Shown: piece by piece, positions 24,762-36,700 of the stretch
Layout: the number at the start of each line of letters is the position of its first letter
Numbering within the stretch: position 1 is the first letter of the stretch
Assembly (NCBI RefSeq): GCF_001949145.1
Contig: NW_019091362.1
Location: 6,297,712 to 6,361,711, forward strand
DNA: 64,000 nt
Reading direction: 5' to 3'
Source: Acanthaster planci
Taxonomy: Eukaryota; Echinodermata; Asteroidea; Valvatida; Acanthasteridae
Notes under the pieces: generated by a model
What the model was told of the DNA's origin: nothing
Seen by the model: the letters and a program-made list of their open reading frames with translations, nothing else
Database searches by the model: none
Position numbers and translations under genes: made by a program

Positions 24762-27700
24762 GGTAGACATCGATTAAGGCAAAGCCATGCATCCTGGTGG
24801 GCCTGGGATGGACGACGAGGAAGTGGTGGTAGATACCGGGGCCAAACACGCCAAACCTCTTCCGCTTGAACGAGAAATCAGTAAGGAACGCTTCAGAAAT
24901 ATACATATGGAAGCCTGTCACTACTCCACCCCTTCTGTTTACAATGAAAGCCTGAATGACTCACCCATCCACATTCTAACCTACGAAACAATCTAAAACC
25001 TGGAATATCAAATTGTAGTCAGGTCCTCCTTTCACGAGACCAGCCGCAGTTTCTTTCCCGGGACCAGTCACGGGATCAACAAAGACAAAGGAACCGTTTT
25101 AGGTTTCAATTAGTACCCAGTGCCCTTCTGCCCCCTAAAAAAAACACAGTGTAAGCACCTTGAGGTGACTGCTCAGAAATTTCACTGTAATGACACCACT
25201 GTTTTGAAGTTATGCGACAGAGCGTTATTGTCGAATGATGTCTGCTTGAATGATTTTGCAAAGCACTGTGGGAACGAATTTAAAAAGGTTTGATATATCG
25301 GATCCTTTTCCGCTCCCATTAATCCCTTGAGAGGTATTTAAGATAAAGCCTTCTTAAAATCACCCAAAATGGGATTGATGTTGGGGATTGATGTGTTTTG
25401 CATCATTCATATTATGTAGCTCGTCGTCGTAATGACATCTTCGTCGGTGTGCACATGCCCCTTGAGTCGAAGACTAAAGGCCACAGTACCAAACAGAAAA
25501 AAGGGTCGGAAACGGTCGGCAGAGACCCCAAACCTACAACAACACCAAATGGATTGGGTCCTACTCATCAGGCATTGTATGACGGTAAGTGGCGTTTTAT
25601 TTTGTAAAAACTGAAAACAATCTAGATGTGTGGTAAAGGTCTCACTATAAAGATAGTGAGCAATTGCAGTGCATTTTCGTTGGAAACAATGTAATGGGTT
25701 GTTCTGTGTAACCTCTGAACGTCACAAAGAGGGGGGATTTTGTGTACCAGGCTGCAAATACGTTCCACGCTGTGTGTTGTGTATGTCCACTGTGCGCAGG
25801 TGAAACGGCTGCACAGCGAGTCAAGTTTTTACTCGGTGAGGAGGGCGAGAGGTTGGGTGGGGAGAGTCACGATCTCTTCTCTGAGCTCGAGGAACTGTTC
25901 TATGATGAAGAAGGCAAGCTGCTGGAATGGAAGGAGACAGCCAGGTGAAATTAAATTAAAAGGAAATATCTGCTCACCCAAGGATCGCCTGCGCTCCTGC
26001 CAAGCAATATATCGGGTCGAAGGCCTCACGGCAACAGTAGGATAATTCAAAGTACAAGCTGCCGAAAGAAAATGCAATTAATTATTATGGAGCTAGAATC
26101 GGCGGAGATCTCAAAATGTGGGTGTGGCTGCAAGTAAGGAGGATTTGAAAATCAACTGACAGTAGCGATCTGCCCAATCAGAAAAGTTCCGATTACGCAA
26201 TGAGAATACAGCTTCTATAACAATGTGCAGCATCCAAAGCGGGTGCGAACTAGTTCATTTAAATGCCGCGCATATCTTATGCACCTGTCATTTGGAAAAG
26301 GCGCATAACAGAGGGGTCACTATAGTATAAGCTGTGCAAAAAAGTTAACAAAAAGTCATATTGGCCGCAAGAGGGCGCTACAAAGGAAGCCATGTCACTA
26401 GGAAATAATGCAGGCGAGGCGTTACGAAACGTAGGACAGCCAGGAAAAAAAAAACGTTTGCCGGGACCCGTCAGGTGAGGAAGTGCAAAGGAAACCCGAC
26501 TTTTTACACAATTAAAAGCGGAAGGAGTCATTTCTGAGGTACTTTAAAGCAAACTGGGGATTCCTCCTTTTATAGTTTCTCTCTTTTTTCCTCTCTGTTT
26601 CCCCTTTTTATTTACATTCTTTTGAGGGAGTGCCGATATACACTGTCTGAGCCTTTGAAATTCAGGTTCTCTGAGGAATCTCAATCTTTGTCTTTATAAG
26701 AATTGTCTCTTTATTGCAATATTACATCCAGAATTTCCAACTGTTACTTTGTAGGCCTTATCTCTGCATGAAATAATGCCATCAGTTTTACTGGCAAGAT
26801 TCTGTTTTATATGAAAGAGCTGTGTCAAAGTAATTTCCTGTGTATTTGAATTTACAGATGGGTGAAATATGAAGAGGATGTGGATTATGGAGCCGGGCGT
26901 TGGAGTAAGCCCCACGTTGCTACTCTGTCGCTGCATAGTCTGTTTGAGCTGAAGAGGTTACTTCATGGTGGGACAGTGCTTTTGGATATGAACGCAGACA
27001 ATCTTTGGACTATCTCCGGTTAGACACTTTCGTTGATTGTATTTGCAGAGCGACTCGTCCTTTTTCATTCACCATAAAGTATGTGTTTTGTTTGTTGAAA
27101 CGATCGAACGAGGGACGGGTCATTTTACATATTTGCAGTCAAACTCGGGACTTAGGAATACGCTCATGTTTGTGTCAATTGAGTCAAATGCAAAGAATCA
27201 AGTACCTTTCTTTTCAAGGCATGGGTTTAGTCTTTGAAAGGGAAGACCGAAAAGTAAAATGTCCAATTCGCAAAAGTTTTAGAAAGCAAGCAACAAAGGC
27301 CTCCTCAGCTTGACACATTGGGGGGTCCCGATCGCTTTTGAGTGAGTTGACCCTCAAAGAGTTGACTTAAAACGATATATTGAAGTACTTCTTTCAGCAG
27401 TTGAAACTCCTCACTGATTATGCTGCAATATCCACTGAGCTTCGTATTTCTTTTCCCAATAGATCTGGTCATAGACAACATGATTGCAACGGGTCAGTTA
27501 GAGGATGAAAACAGACCGTACGTGAAGGAAGCACTGATAAGGAAACATCGTCATCACTTGCAGAAAAGGTGACCCGATTAAATCTATTTCCTCATTTAAA
27601 TCAAGTGTGCCCGGCTTTCCTAGATAGCTTATATTAATTAAACTCCGCAAGAGATACTCCATACTTTCAATTCTGGCAGTGCATTTTCGAGACAATGCTG

Positions 27701-30700
27701 TGATAGGCCGGCGCTGTGATTTCAAGTTTTGAATTTTGAACCTTTGCACTCAGTTGGCCAGATTCTACCAGTGATTGCAATGAAAGCAATTGGACACAGA
27801 AGCATGCCAAATTTATATCAACAATTTTTCTTTCCAAAAGTCTCGTCGTTTTATAAACTTCATGAGAGCACCGTTCACTTTCTTCGGAAAGGTAAGCTGC
27901 GTCCATTATGATTTAAACAACGACTCTTTGGATTTGTCCTAATTCACTTTAGTCCCTATTTTGAAAATAATTGCAAGGTCTAAGGAAGAGAAACAAATGG
28001 AAAAACAAGCTGGGAGAGGAAGGCGAAGGAGCAGTTTGTATCCCGGAATCGATCGAAGTCAATCAACTGGAGGAAATCAGAATATCAGTATGGAACAAGG
28101 TACAAAGTATAAATTCCAACCGTTATTTCAGGATCCAATTTTATAATTCTTAAATACAACGATGAATTGATAAAACATTCTAAGGATATAATGGTAAGAA
28201 CTGAATTCAAGAAATAGAGTAGAGAGGCATAGATCATTAATGAGAGGAAATAATTAATTATCAAAGAAAAGAAATTGTACATAATACTATGTGTATTAAC
28301 TCGAATTTCTTGGAAATCTTTGGTCGCAGCTGCCACTTCTGAGGGTCTCCTATCAAAGAAACATAGCTCTGCTTCAAATCTCGAAAAGATGCGTCGTAAC
28401 AACAGCCAAGGGTCAATTGGAAGACTGGAAACATCCGATAGTCTGGAGCAAATCCAGAAAGATAGCAAGGTAGGTCGGTTAGAATGGGACAAACTTCAAG
28501 AGTGGCATGGTTCTGAACCACCGACCTCTACTCTAACTCCACACGGCCTGCATGGCCATGGTTCTGCCGTGATCTTGTGCTCAGACTTTATCCTCAATGT
28601 TTGACCAGGGTAAAATGAAAATGTCTTTACAATTCAATAATATTATTGTTTTATAAAAATACATTATGTACAACAACAAAAATTAGTGGAAGTGTGGCTC
28701 CAGTTAAGTCCAAGAGGTCGACCCGTGAAATACAGCCTATCCACGGCTAGATTATATAAGGTGGCCAAGCAGAAAATAGCCAGCTAACGATAATTAGCCA
28801 AGTGTTTCACTATTGTTTTAATCCATTTTCATTTTATTTCATTTCATTTGGAACCACGGCGTAATTAGTCTATTATTCTATTTTCTACACTACATTTTGT
28901 ATTCCACCCCCTCTCTCTAACATTCTTTTTGCCAACAAGGCTGAATCTGTCTGATCTAATTGCAGTTCTTAAAAAAAATCCCGCCCGGGGCAGAGGCTTC
29001 CAATATTTTGGTTGGCGAAGTAGACTTCTTGACGAAGCCGATTGTTGCTTTTGTCCGTTTGGCCAACGGCGTTGTGCTGCCAGACATGACCGAGGTGCCA
29101 ATCCCGTCCAGATTTCTATTCTTACTCCTTGGTCCGCCCACAGGAGATACTGTCAAGTATCGAGAGATTGGACGTTGCATGGCGACCCTCTTCTCCGATG
29201 AGGTCAGTAATTCTTCAAATGCAGTTCTTGTAAATGCTTGTTTGCCCCTACTAACCTTGTTTTCAATTTCTGTTGTGCAACGTTGAAGGCATTTTGGTCA
29301 CCTTTCTTGTTCGTATGCTATTTACATATTTATGCGCTATAAGGTGTGTCCCCATTCCTTATATTGTAACTTTGGTTCAGCTGTTTTTCCAGCTTTTGGT
29401 GACGGGGGGGATTCACAGTCAAATATAGTTTCGGGCTTATTCAACAATGAAGGTTGGGGAGAAAAAAAAATGTCAAAAGTCTAATTACTAGCGGTCCCGA
29501 CATCCCTGCTTTCATTTTTTTTGGTGTTGTTTTCTTGGGGTTTTGGTGCTAATGTTTAATAAGTAAATACACCGATTACTTTCTTACCTAGGACGTAGGC
29601 TATTCTTTGAAAATAATCCGTGGGGGGGGGGCAAGTTACCCCCTGCCCCCTGCTGGATACGCCACTGAGTGTATTCATCTACATGCAGGACACTATTAAT
29701 TTTGCCTCATGTGCTAATACCAACGGTGCCGAATACCTCAGCCTCCTTTTTATGTGATCAATATTATTTATACCGAGAAACTGCATCCTTAAGGCTGGTT
29801 CGTATTTCAGGCGGCATTCGGATCACGGATGGTTTGCAACGAAACTTGCTTTGAATTGAAATGTGTACTTCTTTAAGAGTTGGCAGTGCAATATTTTGAT
29901 CTGACGTCACAAAACCGCGTTCTTGTACGCTTTCCCGTAGAGTATGAAATGGCCGAAAGAGACCCCCCAAAAAACCAACTGAGGTCAACAGATTGTTTTG
30001 TCTTTTCTATATTATTCACCCCAGTCAGTATATGCAACTAATAATTCAAATGAGTGATTCATGAACTTCGTGTAACCTCACAGGTGTTCCATGATGTAGC
30101 CTACAGGGCAAGGGATCGGAATGACTTACTTGCTGGAATCGATGAATTCATGGACCAGGTCACCGTTCTTCCTCCAGGTATGCTCTATGCAATTAATTCT
30201 TTGTAATTCAATCGTTTTCAGCTGCCGTAATCTTTTTGTTATTCTGCATTGTCATTGCAATAATTTTATCGGCGTGTGATGATTTTAGAGATCATCTTTT
30301 AATAGTTCATAGAGTCGTCGATAATTTTTTTCGCTTACTAGGGAGTTGGGATCCAAGCATACGCATTGAGCCGCCGAAGTCTACGCCGTCACAGGAAAAA
30401 AGACGCCAGTCAGAACACTTTGTTCACCCTATACCTCTCAGCATTCACTTGGAAGACGATGCTAAATTTGAACTTGAGCGGACAGGAAGGTATGAATTTT
30501 TCATAAAAATTTTATTATTTTTTTTCTTGGGAAAAAGTATGCCGACATAAGGTCAAGTTCGCTATGGTAAAATGGAGACGCAGGCCCACAGATGGAGGTG
30601 TCAACCTGTTTTCTAAGTAGTGAGGGACACTCCAACACTTGTTCTTTTATGTTAATAACACTTAAACAGGCTCTTTGGTGGACTGATAAATGATGTGAAG

Positions 30701-33700
30701 ACGAAGCTGCCGTTCTATGTGAGTGATTTCACCGACGCACTCAATATACAGTGCGTGGCCTCATTCATCTTTATGTACATTGCTTGCATCACACCCATCA
30801 TCACGTTCGGTGGGCTGCTTGGAGGAGCAACTAATGACTACATCGTGAGTGCTCTGAATTCTTTCACATCTTTTACTCCTGATCGAAGAATTAATGCTGT
30901 AGGGGAAAGAAACATACTGAAGGTGCGCTCAAGATCACTCGCAGCACGGGTCAAACAACTATTGTATTGGCAACAGACTGCGGAAAACAGAGGATCGGTC
31001 TTTGCCAATTCAGCACACACATTCTTTTGGGCCCATCATGTTTGATAAAAGATAGCTTCCCTGACTCTCTTGAACTAAATCTGTCAATAACACGCGAGGC
31101 ACAAATACCATCGTAAGAACTCAAGTTGAGTCACTGTACCAAGAAGATCTTCCTTGCGTTCTCACTGCACCCGTTTTAAAACATTTTATAAGACCTGCTC
31201 AACCAATTTAGACATCCTCATGCCGTGGCCAAAACTATGATAAGTAAACGAGACTGGATTCCAATCAACCCTTTTCAGTCACAGGTCTCATTTCTCAGCC
31301 CCATTAACTGTGTGTGATGAAATTGGCAGCTATACCAATGTCTACTGTCTCGTTTTAGCAACTTTGAATTGGTGCCATGGTTTGCAAAGTAATTCGCCCT
31401 GAGCAGAAGCACCTCCTCATCGGTTTGAAAGAACCATATTGGTCGCGAGTGTTCATTTTCTTGGTAGCGATGCGACTGCCACACTTGCGTTTCTTGTCGT
31501 TGGTGAAGCAGCGAAGTGCAGTGATAATACCAAAGGAGTCTCCGTTACCAGGAAAATTCCGCCCTCTCTTGGTCCAGCTTGGGGCCCATACTAGTTGATA
31601 TACATTCAGAAAATGCCTTTTTCTCGTTGCTTCGTTTTGTATTTTCAAAGGGACGAGGCGCGATGTCTCTCCTCATGTATCTCGATAGAGCATACTGCCA
31701 CGCACTTCATGTTTCGTGCCATGGTCTCTAAGACTTTATACAGATTTTAAAAGATTTGGGCGTACCATTCTCACGAAATTTTGATGTCGCATCCTGACAA
31801 ATCTTAATTTGTTGTTGACACTGATCAGTGTTGACAATTATGGGGAATAGGGTTACCATGGAACAAAAATTTCGAAAACGAAATCCTTCTCAAGCAAAAA
31901 TGGATGGATGAGTGCAAGTTCAAGCAAAGTTCCAATAAAATTGATAATTGCACTAACATCCAGTATTATCGTTTCATTTGACGTACCTGTTTTCTGTGCT
32001 TTCCTTAGGCAGCATTTGAGAGTTTGATTGGCGGAGCTATTTGCGGTGTCATTTACCATCTCTTCTCTGGCCAGCCATTAACCATTATTGGAAGCACCGG
32101 ACCTATTTTGATATTTGAGACAATCATGTTCCAGCTGTGCACGTAAGTGTTTCGATAGACATGTACCTGTAGGTCAACAAATCTTCCCCAAGTGAACCTT
32201 GACAGGGAAAGGTATAGGGCTTCCAAAATGAAAGGATGTTACACAAGTAACTAACCTGATCAGATCAGATACCTGGTATCTAGACTGATCAGATGTCGTC
32301 TTGTATTTTGTGGAATGTAAAATCTTGTACAAAAGCGGCCTCCGACTGTCAAACTGGTCACAGCGAAATCTTTGGGACCATGTAAACTCTGTGAGATTCT
32401 GTGCAGCTTACCCATCATTCCTTCGTGCAACCGTCGTTCATTTTATAACAGTAATATCACGTGTGAACTGTACAAGCCTCACATGCATCTGTCATGGACG
32501 ACTCAAACATTATTTTCTTCTTGGCCTGCAGAAGTTTGTAGGTTCGTGTACAAGCTACATAGAATATTGAAGCTCTGTTCGTACAAGCTTGGTGGAAGTT
32601 TGATACCGACTGCAGAAAGCGTTACCTTCCTGTTACCTTCCTGGCAGAGTCACTAACACCGACCCGTGGGGAGCTCGGACCTGACTCTATTTTAGTCTTG
32701 TATAATAGGGAACCACAACAGTTGTGTTAGGAATGGGGGGAGGGGGGCTATGCTAGCGGGTGTAACACAGGCAGTTCTATTTAGAAATGACCTACCCTAT
32801 GTATTTATTACTTTATCTGTCCCTTTCCTATGAGTGCCCTCCATTTGGCTCCGTCTGCTCAAATCAGAATATCCTTACTACGTCATCTTCTTCAACTTCA
32901 AATTTTATTTCTTGCAGATCGTTAGGATTGAACTATTTGTCCTTCCGAGTGTGGATTGGGTTCTGGACCTGTATCATCTGCATCATCTTGGTAGCGACCG
33001 ACTTCAGCGCCTATGTGCGCTACATCACTCGTTTCACGGAGGAGGCGTTCGCTGCGCTGATAGCGTTTATCTTCATCGTGGAAGCCATCGAGAATCTGAT
33101 CGAGATAAGCCACGAATACCCGCTCCAAACGTAAGCATTCTTCACTTAGAACCACGAAAAAAGAGAGAGATAATGGTCTTTTGTATAGAGTCTCGTGGAG
33201 GTATTGTATGGGTGATCATGGCGGTATGGGTGATTTGGTGCCTACTAGTATAATTGCAAGTATAAACTTTAATGCTTGCGCAGCTGCTTGCGTTACGCTG
33301 TGTGCCCTAAATCTATACGTGCAGTCATTGCCCTTAATGAGCTCTTTCTTCTGGAGTTATTTTTGGAATAAATAGCCCGGTTGTTTACCAGATTTTGTGT
33401 TTTGTTCGAATCATTTTTATTATGGCATTTGTACAAAGCGTATTTTATGAGATTTCACGGTCACCCCCTGTGATGAAATAGCGCATTTTGTTCCGTATGA
33501 ACTAAGCGTTCCAGTAGTAGTGAACATTTTGTTGGCCAGTCTTAGCCAAATTCGTAATGGATGTCCGTCGCAAGGCGACGATGACGTCAGTGGCACCTCA
33601 TGTGGGATTGCAGCCCGAGCTCTGAAGCACATATTCGACCACACGCCGGGCAGGCTATGGCAGCAACAGCGTTTGGTCTTCAGTTCGTTCTGGCCTGGCG

Positions 33701-36700
33701 TTTGGCGTCAAGCTGCTCCAGTCGCCGTGCCTCAAATGCCTTAACCCCAGACAGCGTAGACTGCCTCCAGGCAGTGCAGTTGACAGCTAGCCCTTCCCAC
33801 CGAGTGACAGGGATGTTACAGGCCCGCCAGGACTTGTGGTGTCCTTATAACGTTTGAACTGGCCTCCTTGTTTTCTTGTTCCTCTGGCCAGCTCGGAACA
33901 GAAGATTTGTTTAGGGAGACGGCTGTCTTCCATGCGCATTATGTGGCCTGACCATCTCAACTGAGACTGAGTGATCAGGGCCGGCAGAGCAGCACGACGA
34001 AGGACTTCTTGGTTTGTTACGCGGTCTGCCCAATGAATACCCAAGAGTCTGCGCAGACAGCGGAGATGGAATGGGTCCAACCTCTTAATGTGGCACCGAT
34101 AGCAGGTCCACGTTTCACATTCGTAAGGGAGTGACGACACTACGACGGCTCTGTAGATGGCAACTTTCGTTTGCTGCGTGATGCCGCGCTCATGCCACAC
34201 TCTTGTCCAGAGACGCCCAAAGGCGCTGCTAGCCTTTGCCAGTCGGCAGGAGATTTCCTTGTCCAGAGTGCCAGACGAGGAGAGGCAGCTACCAAGGTAG
34301 GTAAAGTCCTCAGCATTTTTTAATGGAGCGCCATCAATCTCGATGACTGATTCTGGCCTTTTGGTGCCGGGGGCCGCCTGGAACATGACCACAGTCTTCT
34401 TGATGCTGATTATCAGCCCGAAGATTTTCGCAGCGGTGGAAAAACAATCAACCAAGCGATGCAGGTCTTCTTCAGAGTGGGCGACAAGCGCGCAAACATC
34501 GGCAAAGAGGAAGTCACGGACCACGGCTTCGCGCACTTTGGTGTTGGCCTTTAGACGACGTAGATCAAAGAAGCATCCGTCTGTCCTGTACTTGATCTTG
34601 ATGCCAGCGCAGGTCTGAGTGAGCGCAGCTGACAGCATCTCGGCGAACAGCAGGCTGAAGAGAGTCGGGGCCAGAACGCAGCCCTGCTTGACTCCGTTTG
34701 TGACAGGGAAGGGCTCGGAGACATCGCCGTTCTCGACCACCTTGGCCACCATGCTGTCATGAAAAGACCGTATAACTCTGACAAACTTTGGGGGGGGGCA
34801 ACCTAGTTTGGACAGAATGAACCAAAGGCCTGGTCTACTGACCGTGTCGAAGGCCTAGGTGAGGTCTATGAAGAGCAGGTACAAGTCTTGTCTCTGCTCG
34901 ATACATTTTTCTTGCAGCTGCCTGACAGCAAAGACCATATCGACAATGCCTCTATTCCGTCGGAAGCCACACTTGCTCTCAGAGACCACGTTGTCCACTA
35001 GGTGCTCGGTGATCCTTTTCAGCAGGATACGCGCCAAGATCTTCCCTGCAATACTGAGGAGGGAGATGCCTCTGTGATTATCGCAGACAGCTTTATCGCC
35101 CTTGTTGTTGTACAGGTGTATGATGTTGGCGTCTTTGAAATCTTGAGGCAGCCCCCCTTCTCCCAGAAGTCTTGGAACAAGTTGGTCAACCGGTTGACAA
35201 TAAGCTCACCCCCCGCCTTGTAAATTTCAGGAGGGATTCCGTCTGGTCCAGGGGCTTTGCCAGTCTGATGTTGGCTGATAGCCTTCAGTGTCTCCTCTCT
35301 AGTTGGACTCTCGTAAACGGTAGAAGAGGTCTCTGTGGCATGTCCTGGAGTGCCTGCTTATCAATGGTGGATTGCCTGTTAAGCAGCTGTCTGAAATGGG
35401 TAGACCAGCGCTCAAGGATGTGCGCCTTGTCGGTATAAAGCAGGGTCCCGTCTACTGCACGAACTGGAGTCATGATGCTGTGGGAAGGTCCATAAATCGA
35501 TTTCAAAACACTGTAGAAAAGCTTCATGGCGTGTTGATCGGTATAGCTCTGGAGTTCTTCTGCCTTTGCCTCCTACCAAGCATCCTTCATCTGCCTGATC
35601 TTAAACTGGGCCACACTTCTCAGCTTCCTGAAGTGTTCGTGTTTTGAGGCTGAGAACCTGTCACTCAGCCTGGCTGTGTGGGCTGCTGTTTTCCTTGCCA
35701 GGAGATCGAGAATCTCCTGGTTATTGTCATCAAACCAATCTTGATCCTTTTTCTGAAGGTGCCCAAGCACCGACTCGGTAGTGCTGTAGACTGTGTCTCT
35801 GAAAGTTATCCATTCAGAGTCGGGATTGTCGTCATCCTGTGGTAACTGTTGCAGGTTCTCGGATAGGGCGTCACTAAAGGCATGTTGGATTTGCAGGCTA
35901 TTAAGCTTGTTCACCTCGAGCTTCCTCTTCACACTGCTGGGCTGCTTTCCATGTTTTGTTGAGGTCCTAACATAACATGATCTAACCAGCAGTCTGCGCC
36001 TCTCATAGCCAGGGTTACCAAAATGTCACCAATGTCACGACGTCTCGTTATGATGAATTTGATCAGGTGCCAGTGTTTGGAGCGGGGGTGCATCCAGGTG
36101 GATTTATGGATGTCTGGCTGTTTGAAGAGTGTGTTGGTGATAGTCAGATCTTCTTCAGAGCACAGAGTCAGCAGAAATAGCCCATTTGAGTTTTCCTTTC
36201 TCATGCCGTGAGGACCCAGTACTGATAGCCATACAGTGTTGGATTCAACAAGAGCGTTGAAGTCGCCCAATAGGAGTACTTGTCTTTTACTAGTGTTGCA
36301 TGGGGGGTGTTGCTGAGGAGCTAATAGAATGCTTCCTTCTCTTTGTTAGCAGACAACATGGTTGGGGCATAGGCACTGATGACTGTCAGGTGGATGTTGC
36401 AAGCCAGCGGGATGCGCAGGGTCGCTGATTCCCTTAGGAAGTGTTTCAAACTTGCTGACAAGAGCTGTACGAATGGCAAAGCCCACGCCAGCTTCACTAG
36501 GCTCGTCCTTTCCCTTGCCGCTCCAGTAGAACGTGTACCCCGCGCCAATTTCCGTCAGATCACCTGTTTCCGCGAGATCTGGTCTCGCTCTAAGAGGCGA
36601 TGTCGATGTTATATCTCGACAGTTCATGGCCAGCAATAGCTGTCATGCGCTCTGGTCTCTTGCTGTTCTTGGTGTCCACCAGGGTTCTTACATTCCATGC

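Noticed and set aside
30844-31045. Extension of SLC4 exon 11 beyond GTGAGT
   Set aside because: The extended frame has no SLC4 similarity, while the spliced frame continues perfectly at 32009.
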